Origin: a virus
IMG/VR virus record: IMGVR_UViG_3300032249_000542
Span: 105,778 to 169,777 of that record
DNA length: 64,000 nucleotides
Strand: one strand, 5' to 3'
Shown: piece after piece, positions 33,258 through 42,196 of the stretch
Layout: every line of letters starts with the position of its first letter
Position numbering within the stretch: the stretch's first letter is position 1
Notes under the pieces: generated by a model
Seen by the model: the letters and a program-made list of their open reading frames with translations, nothing else
Databases searched by the model: none
What the model was told of the DNA's origin: nothing
Made by a program: the position numbers and the translations under genes

Positions 33258-33643
33258 TGAGTAACCCTTTTGATTATGTTAAAGAAATTCTTCAAGGCAA
33301 GAAGAATATCATAAAAGATGCAGAGTCAGAAAAAGACTATGTTCCATATCTGGTCAACCGTAGTATTTCGTATCATTATGATTGTGTCATGTGGGCAAAT
33401 GAGATGAATATTCGTTCATCTGCTGACAAAAAGATGCAATTTGACTTTTTACTAAATACTGTACGGTCAACGAAAAGACCATTTGCTAAGTGGATTAAGC
33501 GTGAATCAAGTGACGATATAGAATGTTTGAAGTTACTTTATGGATATTCCAATCAAAAAGCCCTTGAAGCTCTACGCCTACTTAGTGATGAACAAATCCA
33601 AGAACTAAAAGAAAAAACTCGAAAGGGTGGATTAAGGAAATGA
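33257..33643 (+). CDS. gp62: Clamp loader small subunit gp62
   Basis: 128 aa, much shorter than T4 gp62 (187 aa) but like cyanophage gp62. Motifs LVNRSISYHYDCVMWANEMN, QFDFLLNTVRSTKRPFAKW and a helical C-terminus. It completes the gp44-gp62 loader. The order 45-44-62-regA-43 is that of T4. Confidence 0.88.
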   Translation: MSNPFDYVKEILQGKKNIIKDAESEKDYVPYLVNRSISYHYDCVMWANEMNIRSSADKKMQFDFLLNTVRSTKRPFAKWIKRESSDDIECLKLLYGYSNQKALEALRLLSDEQIQELKEKTRKGGLRK

Positions 33644-33644
33644 T

Positions 33645-34049
33645 ATGGCTGATATTTCTAAGTTTGTTGAAGTCGAACTAGGTGAAGAAGATGACTTTCT
33701 GAAGGTACGTGAAACTCTAACAAGAATTGGTGTTTCATCACGCAAGGAAAGAATCCTCTATCAATCTTGTCACATTTTACACAAACAAGGTAGATATTAT
33801 ATAGTACACTTTAAAGAACTTTTTGCATTAGATGGCAAACCATCTAATATTTCAGAGAACGATATTCAACGTAGAAATACGATTGCAAATCTTTTGGAAC
33901 AATGGGGATTAGTGAAGATTATGAATTCACAAGTTGTCAAAGATAACATGGCACCTATCCATCAGATTAAAATTATATCATTTAAAGATAAAGACGATTG
34001 GGACTTAGTAACTAAATATAATATAGGTAAGAAGAAATCTGATTACTAA
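33645..34049 (+). CDS. regA: Translational repressor RegA
   Basis: 134 aa (T4 122 aa). EDDFLKVRETLTRIGVSSRKERILYQSCHILHKQGRYYIVHFKELFALDG is almost block-for-block T4 RegA (EDFLKVKETLTRMGIANNKDKVLYQSCHILQKKGLYYIVHFKEMLRMDG). It binds ribosome-binding sites of early mRNAs and shuts off their translation. About 12 extra residues are in and after the middle. AAGGAAATGAT precedes the ATG at 33645. Confidence 0.95.
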   Translation: MADISKFVEVELGEEDDFLKVRETLTRIGVSSRKERILYQSCHILHKQGRYYIVHFKELFALDGKPSNISENDIQRRNTIANLLEQWGLVKIMNSQVVKDNMAPIHQIKIISFKDKDDWDLVTKYNIGKKKSDY

Positions 34050-34063
34050 AATGGTGATTAATC

Positions 34064-34246
34064 ATGCACAAAGCGAAAGTAAATCCAACGAAGTTGGTAA
34101 ACAAATATACTAAAGAAGAAGTATATACTAGAAATTACGATGATGTGATTAGAGAAGGAGCTAACGAATTCGTTCGTGTCTTTACTCAATCAAATCCTCA
34201 AAGAACTTATCTTGTCAATCGCACAGCGTTTGAGATTGCCAAGTAA
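34064..34246 (+). CDS. Small basic protein after regA, function unknown
   Basis: 60 aa: MHKAKVNPTKLVNKYTKEEV, DDVIREGANEFVRVFTQSNP, QRTYLVNRTAFEIAK. Basic start, one amphipathic helix, then a beta-like end. It has no strong ribosome-binding site (TGGTGATTA). Position between regA and hsp20 and coding-like codon choice support it moderately. After the stop a short GC hairpin (CGTGA.GCC/GGG.TCACG, 34249-34269) lacks a T tract, so its role is unclear. Confidence 0.5.
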   Translation: MHKAKVNPTKLVNKYTKEEVYTRNYDDVIREGANEFVRVFTQSNPQRTYLVNRTAFEIAK

Positions 34247-34299
34247 GTCGTGATGCCTTCGGGGTCACGTATTTTAACTTGCTTAATAAGGAGAGTAAC

Positions 34300-34770
34300 A
34301 TGGTAGGACGCATTTCATTTGGACCTTTGTTCCATCAAACACTTGGCTTTGAAAACTTTATTCGTGATGTTGAGAAAATGCTTGACAATGAAGTTAAACC
34401 TTCAACATTTCCACCACATAACATCATCAAAGCAGATGAGAACAAATATGTGGTAGAACTTGCTGTTGCAGGTTTTGCAAAAGACGAAATCGATATCTCA
34501 CTACAAGATGGTAACCTAACCATCAAGGGTGACAAGAAAGATAAAGATGAATCCAATTATCTATATCGTGGTATCGGCACTCGCTCTTTTACCAAAGTCA
34601 TTACAATCGCAGACACCATTGAAGTAAAGGGTGCTGAGATCAAAGATGGTATTCTACGTGTTGGACTTGAGAACATCATTCCAGAACACAAGAAACCACG
34701 CAAGATTGAAATCAGCAATGAACTAAAAGAGTTTAAGCCACAACTTCTACAAGAAAAAGTTGCAGCATAA
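34300..34770 (+). CDS. Small heat-shock protein Hsp20
   Basis: 156 aa from ATG 34300, preceded by AAGGAG; an upstream TTG at 34279 is unlikely. The alpha-crystallin domain spans about residues 40-135 (NIIKADENKYVVELAVAGFAKDEIDISLQDGNLTIKG ... YLYRGIGTRSFTKVITIADTIEVKGAEIKDGILRVGLENIIPEH), and the C-terminal IEI tail can bind neighbouring subunits. Hsp20 is a signature gene of T4-like cyanophages, thought to protect phage proteins or scaffolding during infection. A terminator follows. Confidence 0.93.
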   Translation: MVGRISFGPLFHQTLGFENFIRDVEKMLDNEVKPSTFPPHNIIKADENKYVVELAVAGFAKDEIDISLQDGNLTIKGDKKDKDESNYLYRGIGTRSFTKVITIADTIEVKGAEIKDGILRVGLENIIPEHKKPRKIEISNELKEFKPQLLQEKVAA

Positions 34771-34773
34771 ACG

Positions 34774-34797
34774 GTGGGGCTTCATGCCCCACTTTCT
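34774..34797 (+). terminator. Rho-independent terminator after hsp20
   Basis: GTGGGGC (34774-34780), loop TTCAT, GCCCCAC (34786-34792), then TTTCT. Perfect 7-bp GC-rich stem with a short T tract. Confidence 0.75.
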
Positions 34798-34809
34798 GAA
34801 AGATATATT

Positions 34810-34992
34810 ATGAAAAAATCAAACAGTCAATACAAAATGCCTAAAGAGACTAAGCGTTTGCTTATGGGAATGTCAGGCGATCACAAAAGTAATTATCGCA
34901 AAGCAACAATACAAGCAGATGTTCAACCTAAATTAGACTTCATGTTTAGAGACAAGAAGAAAAATAAAGGTGAGTCTAAAAATGAAGAATAA
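34810..34992 (+). CDS. Small basic protein, function unknown
   Basis: 60 aa from ATG 34810; an alternative upstream GTG would fall in the terminator. KKSNSQYKMPKETKRLLMGMSG, then SNYRKATIQADVQPKLDFMFRDKKKNKGESKNEE: Lys-rich, probably helical at the start and disordered at the end. It overlaps the deaminase start by 11 bp. A nucleic-acid-binding role is possible from charge only. Confidence 0.55.
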   Translation: MKKSNSQYKMPKETKRLLMGMSGDHKSNYRKATIQADVQPKLDFMFRDKKKNKGESKNEE

Positions 34993-35419
34993 ATTTGTAA
35001 ATGCACACATGAAGGTTGCAGAAACTTATGCTCAACTTTCTAGTGCTAGACGATTACAAGTTGGTTGTGTTATAGTAAAGAATGACACTATCATTGGTAT
35101 CGGTTACAACGGTATGCCTTCTGGTTGGGATAACAAATGTGAGGATGATGTTTATGTGGATGATATGCATGTAAAACTAGTCACTAAACCAGAAGTGATT
35201 CATGCAGAGGCAAATGCACTTGCAAAGGTAACCCGCTCAACTAATTCTTCAGAAGGTGCTTCCATATTTGTTACACATGCTCCTTGCATGGATTGTGCAA
35301 AACAAATCTATCAAGCGGGAATTTCGGAAGTGATTTTTAAACATCTCAACTTAAAAAACAATGATGGGATAGACTTTTTAACAAAATGCAATATTCCAAT
35401 TCGCCAATATGAACCCTAA
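34982..35419 (+). CDS. cd: dCMP/cytidine deaminase
   Basis: 145 aa from ATG 34982. Zinc motifs HAEANAL (H and catalytic E) and APCMDCAKQI (C-x-x-C). GYNGMPSGWDNKCEDD and TKPEVIHAEAN match T4 dCMP deaminase (193 aa) over the core. It makes dUMP from dCMP and so supplies dTMP synthesis. It also controls the dCTP pool, of interest beside a cytosine-modification pathway. It overlaps small genes at both ends. Confidence 0.88.
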   Translation: MKNKFVNAHMKVAETYAQLSSARRLQVGCVIVKNDTIIGIGYNGMPSGWDNKCEDDVYVDDMHVKLVTKPEVIHAEANALAKVTRSTNSSEGASIFVTHAPCMDCAKQIYQAGISEVIFKHLNLKNNDGIDFLTKCNIPIRQYEP

Positions 35420-35534
35420 TGATGTTATTCGTTTGTTGACAAGAATTCTTCCATGGATACCAAGTATTAACGACGGAATTCGAAATGAGATACAACAAAT
35501 AATTGACCAACTTAAAGCACAACAACGCCAATAA
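35409..35534 (+). CDS. Very small protein (41 aa), function unknown
   Basis: 41 aa from ATG 35409, overlapping the deaminase end by 11 bp: MNPNDVIRLLTRILPWIP, then NDGIRNEIQQIIDQLKAQQRQ. Helical, with a Pro-Trp turn. It fills an otherwise empty gap before the ATG at 35557. Real-gene status is uncertain because of its size. Confidence 0.4.
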   Translation: MNPNDVIRLLTRILPWIPSINDGIRNEIQQIIDQLKAQQRQ

Positions 35535-35556
35535 TTTATTAACTGAGGAAAAATAT

Positions 35557-35781
35557 ATGAACATTCGTGAGCTCGCAAAAAACATCGCATCACAAAAGAA
35601 CGCACCTAAGGCATACAAGTATGACTTGTTCCTTCGTGACTTTGACAACAAGGTAGAGTTGTTGGGTCTTGTTGATGACCCAACGTATGATATGAAAGAC
35701 TTTGTTGGAAGGGAAATGTTATTCCCTCGCAAGTGGGTAACCCTAAGAGTTTTAGATGCTGATATGAAGGTGGCAGTATAA
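35557..35781 (+). CDS. Small conserved phage protein, function unknown
   Basis: 74 aa from ATG 35557, with TGAGGAAA as ribosome-binding site; the upstream in-frame ATG (35503) has none. NIRELAKNIASQKNAPKAYKYDLFLRDFDNKVELLGLVDDPTYDMKDFVGREMLFPRKW: a helical start, then beta segments. It shares a TAATG junction with the Sm-like gene. Confidence 0.6.
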   Translation: MNIRELAKNIASQKNAPKAYKYDLFLRDFDNKVELLGLVDDPTYDMKDFVGREMLFPRKWVTLRVLDADMKVAV

Positions 35782-36080
35782 TGATAAAACTACTCACACT
35801 AAAAACAAATCATACCCTAATGGGGAATGTTGAAGATTTACCAGAATTTAATTATGTGACTATTAAAGAACCTGTACAGGTGGTACAGATTCCACCACGT
35901 GCGGCAAACGATACTGGAAGTATTGCTTTTTCTCCATTTTTAGATTATACTAATGAATTCAGAAGTGGAATACAGATTATAAAAAATGATATTCTAACCA
36001 CTACTACGCCTATACTTGAATTAGAAAATCAGTATAACTCTATCTTCGGATCCGGAATACAAATTGCAAAAACACTTTAA
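35781..36080 (+). CDS. Putative Sm-like (LSm-fold) protein, paralogue of the 17976 gene
   Basis: 99 aa. KLLTLKTNHTLMGNVEDLPEFNYVTIKEPVQVVQIPP ... FSPFLDYT ... IQIIKNDILTTTTPILELENQYNSIFG has the same order of elements as the protein at 17976: a strand with a short turn, 'V.I..P..V', a 'P(W/F)L' segment, and 'I...DILT...P...L...YN'. It ends on TAATG with polymerase gp43. RNA-binding Sm-like function is an inference from fold pattern. Confidence 0.45.
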   Translation: MIKLLTLKTNHTLMGNVEDLPEFNYVTIKEPVQVVQIPPRAANDTGSIAFSPFLDYTNEFRSGIQIIKNDILTTTTPILELENQYNSIFGSGIQIAKTL

Positions 36081-38611
36081 TGAGTAAATACTACACAAAC
36101 ATAACGGTATATGGTCCTCATATACTTTATCGAGGTGTAAAGAATGGTAGGCGCATAAAAGAGAAAATCAACTATGCGCCTACTCTCTTTTTACCTGCCA
36201 AGAAAAAGACCGACTACAAAACTCTGTTCGGTGAATATCTAGAACCCATGCAGTTTTCCAATATTAGAGAGGCAAGGGACTTTGTTAAACGATATGAATC
36301 CGTAGAGAATTTTAAAGTCTATGGTAATGATCGTTACGCATATGCATTTATCGCAGACAACCACAAAGGTTTGATTGATTGGAATATGGATGAACTATCA
36401 ATTGTAATCATCGATATTGAGGTTGGTTCTGAGAATGGTTTCCCTGATCCTTACAAAGCATCCGAACCAATTACTGCAATTGCTGTTCGTCAATTGAACG
36501 GTGGCACTACTGTTTATGGTTGTGGTCACTATGATAATAACGATGAAACTGTTAGTTATGTTCGATGCCAAGATGAAATTGATCTATGTAAGAAATTTCT
36601 AAATGATTGGCAACACAACTATCCTGATGTGATAACTGGTTGGAATACTGAAGGATTTGATATTCCTTATCTGATTAATCGTTTCACTAAACTATTTGGT
36701 GAGAAGGAAGCACGTAAGTTATCTCCATGGGAAGTAATCAATGAGAGGGTTTACAATTTCAAAGGTTCAGAGAAGAAGTCTTATGATATCTTTGGTATTG
36801 GTCAACTAGATTATATTGAACTATACAAATGGTATGCGCCTAATGGTAAGTCACAAGATTCATACAAGTTGGACAACATCGCAAGTGTAGAACTTGGTGA
36901 GAACAAACTATCCTATGATGAATATGATACCCTTCATCAATTGTACAGATTAAACTATCAGAAGTTTATTGAGTATAACATCAAAGACGTTGAACTGATT
37001 CTGAAACTAGAAGAAAAGTTAAAGTTGATTCAGTTGGCATTGACTATGGCATATGATACCAAGTGTAACTATGCTGATGTCTTTGCACAAACTCGCATGT
37101 GGGATGCATTGATTTACAATCATCTACTAGAACAAAAGATCATCGTACCACCAAAAGAAGTTTCACATAAAGGTGAAGCATTTGAAGGTGCGTATGTTAA
37201 AGAACCACAAGTTGGTAATCACGATTGGGTTGCATCGTTTGACTTGAATTCTCTGTATCCACACTTGATTCAAATGTACAACATATCTCCTGAGACGTTG
37301 ATTCCTGTATCAGAACATACAGAAGAAATGCGTAAGGTAATACATGATGGTGTAACCGTAGATAAACTGTTAGAAATGAAAGTTGACACTTCAAAGATAT
37401 CGAATGTCATCCTAACACCTAATGCTCAATACTTCCGTAAAGGTGTACAAGGATTCTTGCCAAAGATGATGGAAGAAATGTATGAGGATCGTAAGAAGTT
37501 TAAGAAGTTAATGCTCAAGGCTGAACAAGAGTATGAAAATGAAACTGATGTAACTAAGAAAAAAGAACTAGAGAATTTAATCTCAAGATATAACAATCTA
37601 CAACTTGCAAAGAAATTATCTTTGAACTCTGCTTATGGTGCATTGGGTTCACAGTATTTTCGATTCTTTGATTTGCGAATGGCACTAGCAGTAACCATGT
37701 CGGGTCAACTAGCAATCCAGTGGATTGAAAGTAAACTTAATACCTACATGAATGATATTTTAAAAACGAAAAAAGATTATGTTATTGCTTCAGATACGGA
37801 TTCGATATATCTCAACCTTGGCCCACTTGTACGCAAAGTCTATAAAGAAGAAACGGATCCTAACAAAATTATCACCTTCATGGATCGTGTCTGTGAAGAT
37901 AAGATACAACCGTACATTAATAAGAGTTATCAAGAACTTGCTGATTACATCCACGCCTACGCACAAAAAATGCAAATGAAACGTGAAGCACTTGCAAGTA
38001 AAGGTATATGGACTGCAAAGAAACGATACATCCTCAATGTGTATAACAATGAAGGTGTACAGTATGCAGAACCGCAGATGAAGGTTAAAGGTCTAGAGAT
38101 GATTAAATCTTCTACACCTTATGCTATTCGTGAAAAGATGAAGGAGATGGTTAAACTTGTAATGAATGGTACAGAGAGTGACGTACAAGACTTTATTGCG
38201 AAATTCCGAGAAGAATTTAAATCCTTACCAGTCGAAGATATATCGTTCCCACGTGGAGTGAATAATCTTGCTGAGTATCGTGATTCTGTTGGTATATACA
38301 AGAAAGGTACACCTATTCATGTAAAGGGTGCGTTACTATATAATCATTTCTTAAAACAAAAGAATCTAACAAACAGTTACCCATTGATACAAGAAGGTGA
38401 GAAATTAAAGTTCACCTATCTAAAATCACCGAATCCAATAAAGGATACAGTCATATCTTTTCCGACAAGACTCCCGAAAGAGTTTGACTTGCAGAAGTAT
38501 ATCGACTATAATATTCAATTCGAGAAGGCTTTTATTGAACCAGTTTCGGTTATTCTAACCTGTATGGGATGGGAGTCTGAAAAATCTAATTCGTTGGAGA
38601 GTTTCTTCTAA
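36080..38611 (+). CDS. gp43: DNA polymerase gp43 (family B)
   Basis: 843 aa (T4 898 aa), uninterrupted. 3'-5' exonuclease motif IIDIEVGSENGFP (about residue 110) and GWNTEGFDIPYLINR. Polymerase motif A ASFDLNSLYPHLI (about 385), motif B KKLSLNSAYGALGSQYFRF and motif C ASDTDSIYL (about 570). The C-terminal LESFF is a clamp-binding peptide for gp45. Replicative polymerase. The same terminal -LESFF ends the glycosyltransferase at 25277. Confidence 0.97.
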   Translation: MSKYYTNITVYGPHILYRGVKNGRRIKEKINYAPTLFLPAKKKTDYKTLFGEYLEPMQFSNIREARDFVKRYESVENFKVYGNDRYAYAFIADNHKGLIDWNMDELSIVIIDIEVGSENGFPDPYKASEPITAIAVRQLNGGTTVYGCGHYDNNDETVSYVRCQDEIDLCKKFLNDWQHNYPDVITGWNTEGFDIPYLINRFTKLFGEKEARKLSPWEVINERVYNFKGSEKKSYDIFGIGQLDYIELYKWYAPNGKSQDSYKLDNIASVELGENKLSYDEYDTLHQLYRLNYQKFIEYNIKDVELILKLEEKLKLIQLALTMAYDTKCNYADVFAQTRMWDALIYNHLLEQKIIVPPKEVSHKGEAFEGAYVKEPQVGNHDWVASFDLNSLYPHLIQMYNISPETLIPVSEHTEEMRKVIHDGVTVDKLLEMKVDTSKISNVILTPNAQYFRKGVQGFLPKMMEEMYEDRKKFKKLMLKAEQEYENETDVTKKKELENLISRYNNLQLAKKLSLNSAYGALGSQYFRFFDLRMALAVTMSGQLAIQWIESKLNTYMNDILKTKKDYVIASDTDSIYLNLGPLVRKVYKEETDPNKIITFMDRVCEDKIQPYINKSYQELADYIHAYAQKMQMKREALASKGIWTAKKRYILNVYNNEGVQYAEPQMKVKGLEMIKSSTPYAIREKMKEMVKLVMNGTESDVQDFIAKFREEFKSLPVEDISFPRGVNNLAEYRDSVGIYKKGTPIHVKGALLYNHFLKQKNLTNSYPLIQEGEKLKFTYLKSPNPIKDTVISFPTRLPKEFDLQKYIDYNIQFEKAFIEPVSVILTCMGWESEKSNSLESFF

Positions 38612-39498
38612 TGTTACAATCGTTATTTCCATTCTTAACTGCTATTGCTTTGTCTGCTGTTGCAGCATACTATTCAGTCATTGGTCTTGCACAGATATTC
38701 CCAGGTTCATACTGGCCGATTATTATCATGGGTTCGGTACTTGAGATGGCTAAGTTGGTAACAGTATCTTGGTTATATAACAATTGGAATGTTACAACAC
38801 GATGGATGCGTTATTACTTTTTAATCGCTGTTCTTTTACTCATGGGTATTACATCCATGGGTATCTTTGGCTATCTGTCAAAAGCACACATCGAACATTC
38901 AACAAGTTTATCTCCATTGATTGAGAAGGAATTTATTTATGATGAGAAGATTAAAGTCCAAAAAGAGACCATCGAAGCTAATCGCAAAAATCTTTTACAG
39001 TTGGATGCGGCTGTCGACCAAGTCATGGCACGCTCGACGGACGAAAGGGGGGCTGAGAGGTCGAACCAAATCCGCAAAGCCCAACAGAAGGAGCGTCTAC
39101 GAGCGGCTGATGAGATTGCTAGGGCGCAGACCGAAATACAGAAAATTACGGAAGAAAAGTCTCCTATCTCCTTGGAAATCAAAAAGGCTGAATCAGACTT
39201 GGGGCCTATAAAATATGTTGCTGAAGTAGTTTATGAAACGCAAGATCGTGACCTTATAGATAAAGCAGTAAGACTAGTAATCTTTATCATCATTGTAGTG
39301 TTCGATCCATTGGCAGTATTGTTATTGATTGCTGCCAATCAAACATACCGTAAGAGTATCAAAGATAAAAAGCAAAAGGTAAAGGTTCGTAAGTCTATTG
39401 ACGTTCCTCCAGTAGCTAGTGTAGAATCATTCATAGACGAAAAAAATACAGTAATATCTAAAGACAAAATTGCAAACATGACCGGAGAATTTAAATGA
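38611..39498 (+). CDS. Membrane protein with long cytoplasmic or periplasmic coiled coil
   Basis: 295 aa, TAATG-coupled to gp43. Three N-terminal membrane segments (about 5-30, 32-56, 66-90), a charged coiled coil (about 107-195) with YDEKIKVQKETIEANRK and ERLRAADEIARAQTEIQKI, then a fourth membrane segment (about 221-244, RLVIFIIIVVFDPLAVLLLIAA) and a basic tail. Similar proteins sit in the polymerase region of T4-like marine phages without known function. Bases ~39000-39140 are clearly more GC-rich and use different codons from the flanks. An anchor for replication at the membrane or a host-membrane function are both speculative. Confidence 0.6.
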   Translation: MLQSLFPFLTAIALSAVAAYYSVIGLAQIFPGSYWPIIIMGSVLEMAKLVTVSWLYNNWNVTTRWMRYYFLIAVLLLMGITSMGIFGYLSKAHIEHSTSLSPLIEKEFIYDEKIKVQKETIEANRKNLLQLDAAVDQVMARSTDERGAERSNQIRKAQQKERLRAADEIARAQTEIQKITEEKSPISLEIKKAESDLGPIKYVAEVVYETQDRDLIDKAVRLVIFIIIVVFDPLAVLLLIAANQTYRKSIKDKKQKVKVRKSIDVPPVASVESFIDEKNTVISKDKIANMTGEFK

Positions 39499-40559
39499 GT
39501 GGCATACTTGATAAGTTAAAGAAAAATTCAACAATCGCACAGACAGCGATTCTATCTAAATCAACACTATTTGGTAACAAGGATATGATTCAAACATCCG
39601 TACCAATGATTAATGTTGCATTGTCTGGAAGTCTTGAAGGAGGATTGACTCCTGGTATTACTGTACTCGCAGGTCCATCTAAACATTTTAAAACTGCATT
39701 TGCATTATTGATGGCAGCATCATATCAAGCAAAGTATCCTGATTCAGTTGTTCTATTCTATGATTCAGAGTTTGGTTCACCGCAAGCATACTTTGAAACA
39801 TTTGGTATCAACATGGATCGTGTATTGCATACACCTATTACTGATATTGAAGAACTGAAACATGACTTGATGAATCAAGCAGCACAGATTGAAAAAGGTG
39901 AGAAAGTAATTATCGTTATTGATTCTATTGGTAATCTTGCATCAAAGAAAGAGATTGACGATACGATGGAAGGTAAGTCTGTTGCAGACATGACCCGTGC
40001 TAAACAATTGAAATCTTTGTTTAGAATGATTACACCACATCTGGCACTCAAAGATATTCCAATGGTTGTTGTTAATCACACATACATGGAAATTGGAATG
40101 TTCCCTAAGGCAATCGTTTCAGGTGGTACTGGTATTGTTTATTCAGCAGATACAATCTGGATTCTTGGTCGTCAACAAGAAAAGACCGGAACAGAACTTA
40201 CTGGATACAACTTCATCATCAATGTTGAGAAGTCACGATTCGTTAAAGAGAAATCAAAGATTCCTATCACAGTATCATTTGAAGGTGGTATCCAAAAGTA
40301 TTCTGGTTTGATGGATATTGCACTTGAAGGTAACTTTGTAAGTAAACCATCGAATGGTTGGTATGCAAAGGTAGACCAAGATACTGGTGAGATTGGTGAG
40401 AAACATAGATTCTCTGATACACAAACAAAAGGATTCTGGGAAGATATACTTGAGAGTGAAAAATTTAAAGAATTCGTAAGGAGACGATATGAGATTGCCT
40501 ATGGAAACATTATGGGAGAAACTCCAGTTCTGGAACAAGAAGAAACCGAAGATGCTTAA
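39495..40559 (+). CDS. uvsX: RecA-like recombinase UvsX
   Basis: 354 aa (T4 391 aa). Walker A GPSKHFKT (about 65-72) is the UvsX variant form of the motif, Walker B IIVIDSIGNL, loop region SVADMTRAKQLKSLFRMITPHL and VVVNHTYMEIG. Catalyses strand exchange with UvsY loading. Overlaps the membrane gene by 4 bp. Confidence 0.95.
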   Translation: MSGILDKLKKNSTIAQTAILSKSTLFGNKDMIQTSVPMINVALSGSLEGGLTPGITVLAGPSKHFKTAFALLMAASYQAKYPDSVVLFYDSEFGSPQAYFETFGINMDRVLHTPITDIEELKHDLMNQAAQIEKGEKVIIVIDSIGNLASKKEIDDTMEGKSVADMTRAKQLKSLFRMITPHLALKDIPMVVVNHTYMEIGMFPKAIVSGGTGIVYSADTIWILGRQQEKTGTELTGYNFIINVEKSRFVKEKSKIPITVSFEGGIQKYSGLMDIALEGNFVSKPSNGWYAKVDQDTGEIGEKHRFSDTQTKGFWEDILESEKFKEFVRRRYEIAYGNIMGETPVLEQEETEDA

Positions 40560-40866
40560 AGAAGGCGAAGATTATATCTTTTTTGATTCCGATGACAAAT
40601 CAATTACTGGAATCGCACTCACTAAAGGTAAGTACGAAGGTGTACTGTATCACTATCATAAGGCAAAGATAGTTGAAGAAGGTGAACTCGCAAGGTTACA
40701 ATTCGGGTTCACCATCATCGACCCAGGACAACATGATATTGATGTATTGACAAATGACGAAGAATTCTCTACAATAATGGGAGACATTCTAACAACTATA
40801 CTACTGGCAAAAGCAGAAAATGAAAAAACTGGAAACGACGATCCTGAGGAATTTATTCTACAATGA
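40552..40866 (+). CDS. Conserved protein after uvsX, function unknown
   Basis: 104 aa from ATG 40552, 8-bp overlap with uvsX; an upstream ATG at 40489 would overlap it deeply. MLKEGEDYIFFDSDDKSITGIALTKGKYEGVLYHYHKAKIVEEGELARLQFGFTIIDPG looks like a small beta-barrel, and the C-terminus is acidic and helical. A gene of this kind regularly follows uvsX in T4-like marine phages. It overlaps gp41 by 47 bp in another frame. Confidence 0.6.
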   Translation: MLKEGEDYIFFDSDDKSITGIALTKGKYEGVLYHYHKAKIVEEGELARLQFGFTIIDPGQHDIDVLTNDEEFSTIMGDILTTILLAKAENEKTGNDDPEEFILQ

Positions 40867-42196
40867 GGAATTTACTCGCAAGACTTTGCCTTTCATAAAA
40901 GAAGAATACTTTACCGACAAAACAGAAAAGATTTTATTCAAAGAAATCAATTCATTTGTAAACGAATATAACAATCTACCAACGTATGAATCCGTCGTTA
41001 TTAATTTGTCGGATTCTAAATCAATTACCGAACAAGATTTAAGGCTAACCACAGAACTACTTGACACCATCAAAGAAGAAAAGGATGTGTCAGTAGAACT
41101 GAGGTGGTTGACTGAACAAACTGAAAAGTTTTGTCAGGATCGTGCTATATACAATGCGATCATGGAATCTGTTCAAATCCTAGATAGTAGTACAAAAGCA
41201 AAAGGTGAGATACCAAAGTTATTGAGTGATGCACTAGGTGTATCATTTGATTCAAACATTGGTCATGACTATATTAATGATTCTGAAAACCGATTTGACT
41301 TCTATCATCGTAAAGAAGAAAAGATTAGATTTGACCTTGACCTATTCAATAAGATCACCAAGGGTGGATTGCCTGCAAAGACTTTGAACATTGCATTGGC
41401 AGGTACAGGTGTTGGTAAATCTTTGTTTATGTGTCACGTTGCTGCTTCTTGTTTATCGCAAGGAAAGAATGTGTTGTATATCACGATGGAGATGGCAGAA
41501 GAAAAGATTGCAGAACGTATTGATGCGAATCTATTGAACATCGACATATCCGAACTACATGCAATCAGTAAAGCAGATTATGAGAGAAAAATCGACATAC
41601 TGAAAGCAAAGACAGATGGCAAACTTATCATCAAAGAGTTTCCAACTGCATCTGCATCTGCACTCCACTTCCGTGCATTGTTGAGTGATTTGCAATTAAA
41701 AAAGAACTTCAGACCAGATATGATATTCATCGACTATCTTAATATCTGTGCCTCTGCAAGAATCAAACCAGGGTCTAATGTAAATTCATATAGTTACATT
41801 AAATCTATTGCAGAAGAACTCCGTGGACTTGCAGTAGAACAAAATGTTGCAATCGTATCTGCTACACAAACAACAAGGTCAGGGTTCACAAGTTCTGACC
41901 CTGGACTTGAAGATACTTCAGAATCATTTGGTCTACCTGCAACTGCTGATTTTATGTTTGCATTGATTAGTACAGAGGAACTAGAACAACTTGGTCAGAT
42001 CATGGTGAAGCAATTGAAGAATCGATACAACGATCCTAACTTATATAAACGATTCGTTCTTGGTATTGATCGTGCAAAGATGAGATTGTATGATGCTGAA
42101 CAGTCTGCACAGATTGATATTGTAGATTCAGGTGCTCCTAGTATTCCAAGTAAACCAAATAAATTTAGTAGAAACTTTGAGGGGATTAAGGTATGA
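40820..42196 (+). CDS. gp41: Replicative DNA helicase gp41 (DnaB-like)
   Basis: 458 aa (T4 475 aa). N-terminal helical domain, then RecA-like core with Walker A AGTGVGKS, YITMEMAEEKIAERID, Walker B MIFIDYLNIC, and ATQTTRSGF plus DTSESFGLPATADFMFAL. Hexameric 5'-3' helicase of the replisome. Its start at 40820 overlaps the previous gene by 47 bp. No in-frame later ATG preserves the domain. Confidence 0.93.
   Translation: MKKLETTILRNLFYNEEFTRKTLPFIKEEYFTDKTEKILFKEINSFVNEYNNLPTYESVVINLSDSKSITEQDLRLTTELLDTIKEEKDVSVELRWLTEQTEKFCQDRAIYNAIMESVQILDSSTKAKGEIPKLLSDALGVSFDSNIGHDYINDSENRFDFYHRKEEKIRFDLDLFNKITKGGLPAKTLNIALAGTGVGKSLFMCHVAASCLSQGKNVLYITMEMAEEKIAERIDANLLNIDISELHAISKADYERKIDILKAKTDGKLIIKEFPTASASALHFRALLSDLQLKKNFRPDMIFIDYLNICASARIKPGSNVNSYSYIKSIAEELRGLAVEQNVAIVSATQTTRSGFTSSDPGLEDTSESFGLPATADFMFALISTEELEQLGQIMVKQLKNRYNDPNLYKRFVLGIDRAKMRLYDAEQSAQIDIVDSGAPSIPSKPNKFSRNFEGIKV

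Noticed and set aside
34249-34269. Hairpin with GCC-TTC-GGG loop region before hsp20 as a terminator
   Set aside because: The stem is interrupted and no T tract follows, so termination is unlikely.
35430-35470. TTGACA in the 41-aa gene at 35409 as an early promoter
   Set aside because: No acceptable -10 hexamer lies 16-18 bp downstream.
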